A stretch of DNA of 60,403 nucleotides from the NCBI GenBank assembly GCA_000435515.1, contig FR884157.1:17920-78322 (forward strand). Reading direction: 5' to 3'. The stretch is from Firmicutes bacterium CAG:582. GTDB taxonomy: Bacteria; Bacillota_I; Bacilli_A; RF39; UBA660. A program made the translations under genes and the position numbers. The notes under the pieces are model-generated. The model did no database searches and was not told where the DNA came from. It saw only the letters and a program-made list of their open reading frames with translations. Below are positions 26,502-33,603 of the stretch, in pieces. The number at the start of each line of letters is the position of its first letter. Position 1 is the stretch's first letter.

Positions 26502-26845
26502 AACAATATTATATCATTTTATTATATTTGAGTAAATAAAATTTACACAATAAAAATAATAAATTTTCAGTAACTGTCAGATACTAATTATATGGGTCTT
26601 AGGATACTCCCTAACAAGCATTAAAGGGTGTGTCAACACCATGCTTGATATATTGTACAAGACTAGTAAGTTACCTCTTGTAAGTGGTGTAATTTTTTTA
26701 TTTTTTCTCAATGTTTTTTTCAAAAAATACTATTAATTTTTATAAAAAATAGCCACCAAATTTAACAAAATCCCATAAAAAAATGCAAAAACATTAAATA
26801 TAATTAATCAAATATTTTCGCATTTTCTTTAAAACAGGTAAATTT
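26502..26845. other. 344-bp intergenic region with two adjacent hairpins, candidate oriT or origin
   Basis: The region holds no gene. Two hairpins lie back to back: TTAGG-ATACTC-CCTAA (26599-26614), then a compound hairpin (26615-26647) with outer stem CAAGCAT/ATGCTTG, inner stem GGTGT/ACACC, a 4-base loop and a 5-base bulge. Neither is followed by a T run, so they do not look like terminators. On the minus strand the first contains TATCCT, the core of IncP-type nick sites. The rest is AT-rich. It could be a transfer origin acting with a helper element, a replication origin or a structured RNA. Confidence 0.35.
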
Positions 26846-27127
26846 TTATTTTCTAGGCAAGCTTAATAAATTATCCGATGTTGTAGTATTAGGTGTACTT
26901 TTAACATACTTTTCACCGTTAGAACTTATTGCAGGTATTACATATGGACCATAATTTGATCCTACAGTAATACTTTTAGGATTCGACTTTACATAATCAT
27001 GAATAATAGCTTTTTTATACCATCCATCTTTACTATTAGAAAGATATATTTGATCAATTTCTAGCAAGCTATTTGAATATGCACATCCATTTTTCATTTT
27101 AATTGCTGTTGCAATAAAAGTAGACAT
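26846..27127 (-). CDS. DUF3892-like small protein
   Basis: 93 residues starting MSTFIATAIKMKNG, with GWYKKAIIHDYVKSNP and a SNGEKYVKSTPN tail, which resembles DUF3892 proteins found in Firmicutes and mobile elements, of unknown role. The start is the ATG at 27127, four bases after AGGAGG; an in-frame upstream ATG would swallow this site. A consensus promoter at 27286-27314 gives a leader of about 150 bases, and a small plus-strand RNA unit lies antisense within that leader. Confidence 0.65.
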   Translation of the reverse strand: MSTFIATAIKMKNGCAYSNSLLEIDQIYLSNSKDGWYKKAIIHDYVKSNPKSITVGSNYGPYVIPAISSNGEKYVKSTPNTTTSDNLLSLPRK

Positions 27128-27154
27128 ATTTCCTCCTTTCTGTTTCTTCAAATG

Positions 27155-27183
27155 TTGCACTTTGAGATAAAATATGCTACAAT
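27155..27183 (+). promoter_or_regulatory. sigma-A promoter of predicted small RNA
   Basis: TTGCAC, 17 bases, TACAAT on the plus strand. Expected start of transcription is about 27190. The only thing downstream before a terminator is a 44-base stretch with no coding potential. Confidence 0.6.
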
Positions 27184-27189
27184 TACTAC

Positions 27190-27233
27190 AGGTGTCGGGC
27201 CTATAGTTTCACATTCACTGAAACTATTTTTTT
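27190..27233 (+). ncRNA. predicted 44-nt antisense RNA to the DUF3892-like leader
   Basis: It is bounded by a good promoter (27155-27183) and a perfect terminator hairpin: ATAGTTTCA / TGAAACTAT with a 7-base loop (27203-27227) and seven T. The transcript would be about 44 bases, too short for a protein. It lies entirely opposite the roughly 150-base leader of the DUF3892-like gene, which has its own consensus promoter at 27286-27314. This is the layout of counter-transcribed RNAs that act by attenuation. Ends are predicted, not measured. Confidence 0.55.
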
Positions 27234-27285
27234 ATACAAGAACTCATATACGTAAAATACTTCTCAAATACCCTTGTATGCATTC

Positions 27286-27314
27286 ATTATATATCAATAT
27301 GCATATTTTGTCAA
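27286..27314 (-). promoter_or_regulatory. consensus sigma-A promoter reading into the DUF3892-like gene
   Basis: On the minus strand: TTGACA, exactly 17 bases, TATAAT, a perfect match to the vegetative consensus. The start is expected near 27279, about 150 bases before the DUF3892-like start codon. Confidence 0.75.
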
Positions 27315-27404
27315 GTTTCAAGTCATTTCTAACTAGCAAAATATATTTTTGAATACACATTTACATTTATTTAAAATATTGTTAGTCTTTTTTGACCAAT
27401 AATA

Positions 27405-27433
27405 TTGACTTTTGTAGCAGAAGATTATATAAT
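27405..27433 (+). promoter_or_regulatory. promoter of the AAA ATPase gene
   Basis: TTGACT, 17 bases, TATAAT, followed by GAGGTG and the ATG at 27451. This gives the ATPase its own strong promoter, diverging from the rest of the element. Confidence 0.7.
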
Positions 27434-27450
27434 TATTTTGAGGTGTAATT

Positions 27451-28686
27451 ATGCTTTTAAATATTAAGATAGACAACTATAAAGGTGTAAGTAATAATAT
27501 TAATATTTCTTGTATTGCATCAAATAAAATTAAACATTCTAATAATGATATTTCGAAAATTTCTGAAAAAACAAAGATATTAAAAAATATATGCATAATT
27601 GGTAGTAACGCAAGTGGTAAAACAAGTATATTAAATGCTATAGAAACTGTGCAAGATTTTCTTTTGTTTCCTCATAGGAAAAGCATTTCGAATAACAAAG
27701 ATTTTGATAGTTTTATAAAAAGAATGACACCAGAAGAATTAAAAAAATTTTTAATAGATATAAATACTTTAAAGCTTGGAGAACAAAATAATCTTCGTTC
27801 TAAAGATAAAAGCACTATAGTTTTAGAATTATTTATACCAAAAAGAAAAAATAATATTTCAGGTATATATACTTATACATTAATGTACAAAAGCAATTAT
27901 AAGGAATCCGGCGTTTTATTAGAAAAATTAGAGTATAAAAAAAATTTTGACAGTAAGAAAAATGAAGTTATCTGTTTAGCAAATAATATTATTGAAAGTG
28001 AAATAACTACTACTTTGTTATACCAAAACAACAATAGTAAAAATCAAGAAAAAAATATTGATGATAGAATTAAGTATTATAATACATTTTTTAATGAAAT
28101 GATAAAGCATGTATCGTATTTGGATGGTAGTGAAGGTGTAGATTTGCTTGAAGCCTTTAATAAACATGGTAATAAGTTTGTTGAACTATGTAACATTGCA
28201 GATGATAAAATAATTGATATTACACTTGATGAAAATGAAAAAAAACCAAAAATCTTATTTTGGAATTCAAAAAAAACTTTCTTAACTTTTCCTCAATTAT
28301 CAAACGGAACTAGAAAAATATTAGTTATAGGATCTATTATTCTAGATGCATTAGAAAAAAATAATTTATTGCTTATTGATGAAATAGAATTAAGCCTTCA
28401 CCCAACACTAGTAAATTTTTTAATAAATTTAAATTCTTCAAAGGATTTTAATCATTTTTCTCAATTGATATTTACAACACATTCTCCATTTGTTGCCTTT
28501 TCTATGACAAATGATCAATTATATTATATTAATAATAAAAATAACAATTATTATATATCTAGTATAAGTAACGCTATAAAAAACAATATAATTACAAAAG
28601 ATAAAAATCCTGAAAAAGCTTGGATTGAAGATTTGTTAATTAAAAATCCCGATTTAAATAAAATAAAACATTTTTTAAATAATTAA
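27451..28686 (+). CDS. AAA15-type (OLD/AbiL-like) ATPase
   Basis: 411 residues of ABC/SMC-like ATPase. Walker A is IGSNASGKTS (about residues 50-59), the ABC-type signature is QLSNGTRKI (about 283-291), Walker B is LLLIDEIELSLHP (about 309-321) and the H-loop is IFTTHSPF (about 341-348). This matches the COG1106/AAA15 group, found in abortive-infection and anti-phage modules such as AbiL or paired with RloB/TOPRIM effectors. No such partner follows: the next gene is convergent. It is the only plus-strand protein gene in the element and has its own promoter and terminator, as expected for a stand-alone defence gene. Confidence 0.8.
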   Translation: MLLNIKIDNYKGVSNNINISCIASNKIKHSNNDISKISEKTKILKNICIIGSNASGKTSILNAIETVQDFLLFPHRKSISNNKDFDSFIKRMTPEELKKFLIDINTLKLGEQNNLRSKDKSTIVLELFIPKRKNNISGIYTYTLMYKSNYKESGVLLEKLEYKKNFDSKKNEVICLANNIIESEITTTLLYQNNNSKNQEKNIDDRIKYYNTFFNEMIKHVSYLDGSEGVDLLEAFNKHGNKFVELCNIADDKIIDITLDENEKKPKILFWNSKKTFLTFPQLSNGTRKILVIGSIILDALEKNNLLLIDEIELSLHPTLVNFLINLNSSKDFNHFSQLIFTTHSPFVAFSMTNDQLYYINNKNNNYYISSISNAIKNNIITKDKNPEKAWIEDLLIKNPDLNKIKHFLNN

Positions 28687-28689
28687 TAA

Positions 28690-28719
28690 AAAGATTCAGT
28701 TTAGTTTGAATCTTTTTTT
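28690..28719 (+). terminator. terminator of the AAA ATPase gene
   Basis: An AAAGATTC / GAATCTTT stem with a 10-base loop, followed by a T run, three bases after the ATPase stop codon. Confidence 0.85.
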
Positions 28720-28721
28720 GT

Positions 28722-29072
28722 TTAATAATATTTTTCCAGTTTTAATGGATTTCTACCAGTGATTTTTAGATTATATTTTATATTTAATATCTTTTCTATG
28801 GATGGAATTATAATATCAATATCGCATCTACAATTAAAAATATCTACTGCAGAATTAATATGATTATATAGTTTACTATCATCTAAGCATCCTCTTGAAT
28901 AACTATTTGCAATATAAAATGCTACTGCATCTGGTATTACATATCTAATTATATACTCTTCAAAATTATCATAGAAAGGTAAATACTTTTCTTGAAATTC
29001 TTCATCAGATATATTTCCTTCTTCCATTAATTCTTTTTCTTTTGTGTAACTCATATTATAACTAATCTCCAT
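28722..29072 (-). CDS. hypothetical acidic protein, about 115 residues
   Basis: A soluble acidic protein of mixed helix and strand, with no family recognised. Two ATG codons are possible: 29072 and 29057, the latter 12 bases after GGAG. It is the outermost gene at the right end of the element, 40 bp from the attachment half-site, and converges on the ATPase. Confidence 0.45.
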   Translation of the reverse strand: MEISYNMSYTKEKELMEEGNISDEEFQEKYLPFYDNFEEYIIRYVIPDAVAFYIANSYSRGCLDDSKLYNHINSAVDIFNCRCDIDIIIPSIEKILNIKYNLKITGRNPLKLEKYY

Positions 29073-29110
29073 TTCTTACTATATTTTTGGCTTTAATTGT
29101 TATACATAGT

Positions 29111-29132
29111 CGTTACACAATGATTATTGCCT
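29111..29132 (-). repeat. right terminal inverted repeat (attachment half-site)
   Basis: CGTTACACAATG...ATTGCCT, inverted match (20 of 22) to 16363-16384. The shared dinucleotide is CC at 29130-29131. Joined to the left end across this core the element would form a nearly perfect 43-bp palindrome (attP-like). Confidence 0.85.
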
Positions 29133-29395
29133 CCTCCTGCATTTATGTGATTAGACACAACAATAACATTACTATCATTTCCAAAAGCATTCTTAATTCT
29201 ATTGACTCTTTGAGTTGGACTCAATGTTTCATCTATTTCTCTTGTAATATAAACAGGTATTCCAAGTCTTTTTAACTCATCATACATTATTTTGCTAATT
29301 GCTAAAGTCATATTTTTTTCAATTATATCATTTCCACTTGCACCATTATCAGTACCACCATGACCAGGGTCAATTATAATCTTATAATTATTCAT
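29130..29395 (-). pseudogene. LysM amidase, N-terminal part (split by insertion)
   Basis: Starts at ATG 29395 after TAGGTGATACT and encodes the first 88 residues of an Amidase_3 domain: KIIIDPGHGGTDNGASG (zinc-binding His), the Glu in NDIIEKNMTLAI, TREIDETLSP and VVSNHINAGG (second His). It then runs into the inserted element and ends after about twelve foreign residues at 29093. The remaining domain and three LysM repeats are at 15604-16362. As it stands it lacks part of the active site and the wall-binding region, so a functional hydrolase is unlikely. The promoter and start are intact, so excision of the element would restore a complete gene. Confidence 0.92.
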
Positions 29396-29422
29396 AGTAT
29401 CACCTAAAATAGTGTATGAAAA

Positions 29423-29456
29423 AAAATGAAATATGGCACTTTTCATATTTCATTTT
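29423..29456. terminator. bidirectional hairpin terminator
   Basis: A 13-bp stem (AAAATGAAATATG and its complement) with an 8-base loop, A and T runs on both sides. It ends the gene at 29499-30635 and insulates the amidase. Confidence 0.8.
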
Positions 29457-29498
29457 TTATTAAGTTTTACATACCATAAATTAATATTAATATACAAT

Positions 29499-30635
29499 TT
29501 AAATTTTTTTTATTCTATCATATTTAAAATCTTTGAGCATTTCATACTTGTTAAAATATTTATACATTATATTTTTCAGAATATTTCTCAATTCTAAATT
29601 AAGATGACCTATAATCCAATTTTCTTCCTTATATTCACCATAATCAAATGTAAAATTTTTCAAATAGTTCTTTTTATACTTAAATAACTCTTTTTTTAAA
29701 CTATTAAAATTACCATGAATTAATCTTGATCTAATATCATATATAAGTGTAGAAAAATTTTCTACATCAATTTCGTTTTCAAATTCTATTGATAGATCAT
29801 CGACAAAAAATTTTAATTTATCTTTTAATTGGCTTCTTGTATCTCTTACTGGGTTAATAATCAGCATTTCAATTAATAAAACATAATTTAACAAAGAATA
29901 TTGACTTTTATCTGCTGATAGCAAAATTTCTGCAATAAAATCCAGTTTAAAATATTCATCAGAGTTAACAACAATTTTGTCATATTTTTTGCCAAATTTT
30001 ATTAATCCATTTATTTTATTAGCAAATTCTGAATTGTAATTTTTATAATATTTATAAAATATATAAGATTGGTTTTCTTCTCTACTTTTGTATGTTTTCT
30101 GCATAAGCATATTAAATATATAACTATCCGGCCAATCAGAGCAACCAGTATTAAACAAGATGTCAAGGTCATTTCTCTTTTTACCTTTACTTCTCTCCAC
30201 AAAATTATATAAAAATAAAAATTTATATTCTATATCATATTCATTAGTAGGATTAATTAATGGCGTTTTATGAAGTTCCTTAGAGAGTTCATCTTCTTTA
30301 CACTCAGAGAAAATTTCATCACCCACTAGTAGCGAACTTTCAGAATATTCATAGTCAAATACAATTATATATTTTGAAATTAATGATAATATTTGAGCTG
30401 CAGTTAATTTAGAAATATCTTTTTTTAATAATCCTGAATAGTATTCATCATTTAAACTACTTAATATTTTTTTCCTAAAATGGTAATCTTTTTCAAAATT
30501 TCGATGATAATCTTCATATAAAAGATACTTAATTTCTTGTCTAAAAAATTTACAATCAGCATTTTTTATATATAAGCCTAACCTTTTAGAAATGCATATA
30601 GGATTTATTTTTTTTAAGCATTCTATTCCCAACAT
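29499..30635 (-). CDS. ApeA-type HEPN-domain protein, possible abortive infection
   Basis: A 378-residue helical protein. Near the C-terminus, LIYDIRSRLIHGNFNSL (about residues 300-316) fits the HEPN R-x4-H motif in the form usual for ApeA-like anti-phage proteins (RSxxxHG). The N-terminal two thirds are unassigned. HEPN proteins often cleave RNA, for example tRNA, upon infection. It lies just outside the right end of the inserted element, upstream of the amidase and in the same orientation, so it belongs either to the host or to an older insertion. ATG follows AGGAGG. Confidence 0.55.
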   Translation of the reverse strand: MLGIECLKKINPICISKRLGLYIKNADCKFFRQEIKYLLYEDYHRNFEKDYHFRKKILSSLNDEYYSGLLKKDISKLTAAQILSLISKYIIVFDYEYSESSLLVGDEIFSECKEDELSKELHKTPLINPTNEYDIEYKFLFLYNFVERSKGKKRNDLDILFNTGCSDWPDSYIFNMLMQKTYKSREENQSYIFYKYYKNYNSEFANKINGLIKFGKKYDKIVVNSDEYFKLDFIAEILLSADKSQYSLLNYVLLIEMLIINPVRDTRSQLKDKLKFFVDDLSIEFENEIDVENFSTLIYDIRSRLIHGNFNSLKKELFKYKKNYLKNFTFDYGEYKEENWIIGHLNLELRNILKNIMYKYFNKYEMLKDFKYDRIKKI

Positions 30636-30749
30636 AATAGAAACCTCCTAATAAAAATTATAGCATAATAAAAGATACTTTTTTAGCAACATTTCTTAAA
30701 GCCTTTATGCATTTTATTTGTTAAATTTATTGCTTTTTCATTTTTCTTT

Positions 30750-31384
30750 TTATTTTAAACTATCAGTGAATGTTTTTATGTCCGCTTCACTCGCACTTGA
30801 TGAAAATCTTTGACCTGTTTTCCAATTTCCACCATTTGCCATCTCTTCAAGCAACTTTTCACTTTGACCAAGTCCACTTGATGCTGAAGTACAAAATGGA
30901 ATAATTGTTTTACCAGTAAAATCATTATCTTTTACAAAATTATTTACTGGCCAAGCAGCTATTCCCCACCAAATTGGATATCCAATTAAAACTGTATCAT
31001 AACTATCTCAGTTATCAACTTTAGTATTAGTTAATTCTACATTTCTTAAAGATTCATCATTATGTTCTTTTGAAACTCTTGAATTTTCATTTGACCAATT
31101 CAAATCATCTGATGTATAAATATCCTTTGGTATAATTTCAAATATGTCGGCATTTAAATTATTAGCTATCTTTTTAGCAACATCTTCAGTATGACTTTGA
31201 GCAGAATAATAAACAACCAAATTTTTTCCATTAGATGTATTAGTATTACTATCATTTATAATTGTCTGTTATTATTTTCAGCTGCATTATCATTTACTTT
31301 GTTTTTATTAATTACAAAATAAACTCCAACTCCCATCCCAATTACTATTAATATTACTATAATTATTGATAAAACTTTTTTCAT
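30750..31384 (-). pseudogene. membrane-anchored flavodoxin, inactivated
   Basis: The full gene would encode about 210 residues: an N-terminal membrane anchor (MKKVLSIIIVILIVIG), a linker, then a flavodoxin fold (LVVYYSAQSHTEDVAKKIA as FMN phosphate-binding loop; YDTVLIGYPIWWG; FCTSASSGLGQS). Two lesions break it: a frameshift in the linker near 31265, and an in-frame TGA at 31006-31008 where family members have a residue just before DSYDTVLIG, most simply a TGG-to-TGA change. It is nine bases downstream of the aldo-keto reductase gene, in the same direction. Flavodoxins of this type pair with oxidoreductases in clostridia. Confidence 0.8.
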
Positions 31385-31393
31385 ATATTCTCC

Positions 31394-32283
31394 CTACCAA
31401 TTCTTCTTATCTTTACGACAATCTTCATTATCTCTTCTTGATTTTACAATCTCGTCAAACCATTCAACCATTTTTGGATCTTGATGATAAAAAAATAAAC
31501 TATTTTGTGTATTCAATTTATTAATTTCTTTCATGTCTTCATCAGTTAATTTAAAATCAAATACATTGAAATTTTCTTCCATACGTTCAATATGAGTTGA
31601 TTTGCATGCAATAATAACACCTCTTTCAATTAACCATCTAAGCATTACTTGAGCAGAAGATTTACTATATTTTTTACCAATATTAATTAAAACTTCATTT
31701 TCAAATAAACCATTTCTTCTTTCTCCAAAAGGTGCCCATGCTTCCATTTTAACTCCATATTTTTTCATATTTTCTTGTGCTTTTACTTGAGCATTAAGAG
31801 GATTTACTTCAATTTGATTGATTGCAGAACAACTTTTCTTCCAAATAAACAAATATCACTTAATCTATCAGGATAAAAATTTGACACTCCAATTGCTCTA
31901 ATTTTTCCTTCATGATATAGATCTTCTAAAGCACGATATGCTCCATAATAATCAGCAAAATGTTGATAAAGTAAAACTAAATCAATATAATCAGTTTTAA
32001 GCTTCTTTAATGATTCCATAACCGACTTTTTACAATTTTCATAACCATAATTATCTATCCATACCTTATTAGTAATAAATAATTCCTCTCTTGGAACACC
32101 ACATTCCACTATAGCATCTCCAACTTCACTTTCATTAAAATAACTTTGAGCTATATCGATACTTCTAAATCCCACTTTAATTGCATAAAGTACACATCTC
32201 TTAGTATCCTCTTTAGGTATTTGATAAACACCAAAACCTAGTATAGGCATTTTTACTCCATTATTAAGTTCAACATATTCCAT
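31394..32283 (-). pseudogene. aldo-keto reductase, frameshifted
   Basis: A typical AKR of about 295 residues if joined. The first half carries the catalytic tetrad: Asp and Tyr in DIAQSYFNE, Lys in ITNKVW, His in LLYQHF; it reads to ...DICLFGRKVV and then falls out of frame. The second half resumes with SAINQIEVNPLNAQ and runs to the natural end. One base is missing near 31827, most likely a C of a Pro codon. The substrate is unknown. It is divergent from the broken MerR-type regulator at 32403 and leads into the broken flavodoxin. Confidence 0.85.
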
Positions 32284-32402
32284 ATAATCATTTCTTTCTA
32301 TGAATATAAACTGACTTCAAATTCTTCTTACTCTATAATCATAAATGTCGGAGGTTACTCACGGTCAAGTATAAAATTAAATTTGTAAAGGAGAAATACA
32401 TA

Positions 32403-32751
32403 ATGACTAACAAGGCTTTATGTTCACTGAAAGAAACATGTGAAAAAGCTAGATTTTCCTATGACACATTAAAATTTTATTGCAATGAGGGATTAATTCC
32501 AAATGTCAACAGGAACAAAAGCAATTATCGAGTATTTGACGATAATGATATAAATTGGATAAAAAATCTATCATGTTAAAAAAAATGTGGAATGAACATC
32601 ATAGAAATGAAAAAATATTTAGATTTATGTTTAAAAGGGAAATCATCTATTCCACAAAAAAAAAGTTCTTGATATAAAGCTTCAAAAACTAGAAGAAAGA
32701 AAAAAAGAATATTTTAGTTATTTAATAAAAACAGAAAATGATGGGGAATAA
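32403..32751 (+). pseudogene. MerR-family regulator, inactivated
   Basis: The start has a good ribosome binding site (AAGGAG) and the winged-helix part is clear: FSYDTLKFYCNEGLIP and NYRVFDDNDINWIKNLSC. A TAA at 32577-32579 (one base from TTA, Leu) interrupts it at codon 59. The frame then continues CGMNIIEMKKYLDLCLKG until a run of nine A near 32660, where a shift is needed to reach VLDIKLQKLEERKKEYF and the end. MerR regulators of this kind control neighbouring oxidoreductase genes from the shared divergent promoter, which lies at 32284-32402. Confidence 0.8.
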
Positions 32752-32764
32752 CCATCATTTTTTA
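32736..32764 (+). terminator. terminator of the former MerR gene
   Basis: An AAATGATGG / CCATCATTT stem with a 7-base loop that contains the stop codon, followed by T. It is intact although the gene is not. Confidence 0.75.
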
Positions 32765-32770
32765 TATACT

Positions 32771-33532
32771 CTAGCTAACTTTCGTTTCATAAAGCAAATT
32801 AGATTTATTTATTACTTTATCTAATTTAGTTATATCGTTACTTTTATATATTTTATTTATATGTGATAAACTTTGTTTAGTATAATATACTTTTTTTCTC
32901 TTTTTTAAACAACTATCACTTACATATAAATCATTTGTATAAGTGTTCTCACTTAAATCATAACCAGTAAATTCATCAAACTTCTCACTTCTATTTATTA
33001 TTGTTCCAAGATTTTCATAATATGTAACAAAAGCTAAACATTCATTTTCATATTCAAAATAAACATATTTTGTATTTCCAAGCACTGGAGTAGTAAGTTT
33101 TAATGAATGATTTTCAAAAGACACATTCATCGTACGTTTATCATAATTTTGTTTAATATAAACATAGTTTAATAAAAAATTAAAGACAATAACCGATATT
33201 AAGAAAACAGCAACAAACAAAATGACTAAGTTAAAAATCCTAATAGTTTTATTTTTAAGTTCCACAGTTCCAACTACATCTATCATATTTTTCTCAAACT
33301 TATCCTGATATTCATCTTTTTTCAATTTCTCTCCGGATAAGAATTCATTAATTGATATTCCTAAAACTTCACATATTGAATTATACATGGACATATCCGG
33401 CATACATTTTCCATTTTCCCATCTTGATATACTTCTACTATTAACATTTAATTTTTCAGCTAACTCTTCCTGAGTTAAGTTACACTCTTTACGCCTTTCA
33501 GCAATAAACTTCCCAATTTTTTCTTGATTCAT
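32771..33532 (-). CDS. XRE-family regulator with membrane anchor
   Basis: 253 residues: an N-terminal Cro/C1 helix-turn-helix (CNLTQEELAEKLNVNSRSIS, then RWENGKCMPD; about residues 17-46), a linker, one transmembrane helix (about 96-122) and an extracytoplasmic C-terminal part rich in Tyr, Lys and Asn. Such DNA-binding proteins with a membrane segment are common in Firmicutes and may sense something outside the cell. The targets are unknown. GGAAGG lies upstream of the ATG. It is transcribed alone, following the seven-gene copper operon in the same direction. Confidence 0.75.
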   Translation of the reverse strand: MNQEKIGKFIAERRKECNLTQEELAEKLNVNSRSISRWENGKCMPDMSMYNSICEVLGISINEFLSGEKLKKDEYQDKFEKNMIDVVGTVELKNKTIRIFNLVILFVAVFLISVIVFNFLLNYVYIKQNYDKRTMNVSFENHSLKLTTPVLGNTKYVYFEYENECLAFVTYYENLGTIINRSEKFDEFTGYDLSENTYTNDLYVSDSCLKKRKKVYYTKQSLSHINKIYKSNDITKLDKVINKSNLLYETKVS

Positions 33533-33603
33533 AACTTCCTTCCTTTCTGTCTTTATACTACAAAATATATTTTATATAATACACGACATAAAGTGAGAAT
33601 TAC

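Larger units (their letters stand above)
16363..29131. mobile_element. 12.8-kb serine-recombinase element inserted in the amidase gene
   Basis: Boundaries come from the interrupted gene: the host sequence stops matching an intact amidase at 16362 and resumes at 29130. The ends are imperfect inverted repeats (20 of 22 match) and only a GG/CC dinucleotide is shared by the junctions, as expected for a large serine recombinase (gene at 17307-18896, about 0.9 kb from the left end). There is no transposase, relaxase, capsid or portal gene. Cargo is defence-like: a HEPN-like protein, a methyltransferase with two nucleases, AbiEi/Fic, an AAA15-type ATPase, a DUF3892-like gene and a broken HTH gene. 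Nearly all genes read leftward; only the ATPase and a predicted small RNA read rightward. Confidence 0.88.

Noticed and set aside
27203..27227. parS-like site for ParB (GTTTCAC...TGAAAC)
   Set aside because: The half-sites are separated by extra bases relative to the 16-bp parS palindrome, and a T run follows, so it is a terminator stem.
27152..27352. 66-residue plus-strand protein
   Set aside because: It has no ribosome binding site, overlaps both promoters and the small-RNA terminator, and has no protein-like conservation pattern.
28722..29072. RloB/AbiLii-type partner of the AAA ATPase
   Set aside because: It is convergent, only about 115 residues, and shows no TOPRIM-type acidic motif pattern.
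16363..29131. Prophage
   Set aside because: No capsid, portal, terminase, tail or lysis gene is present; cargo and size fit a defence-carrying integrative element.
29093..29446. Longer amidase N-terminus starting upstream of 29395
   Set aside because: The extra residues come from a terminator hairpin and its surroundings; ATG 29395 has a proper ribosome binding site and begins directly before the conserved domain.
31006..31008. TGA read as tryptophan (code 4), suggested by in-frame TGA in flavodoxin and in the HTH_36 gene
   Set aside because: Trp is written TGG throughout the window, genes such as 10009-10752 end in TGA, and the flavodoxin and its neighbours carry frameshifts too, so these are ordinary inactivating mutations.
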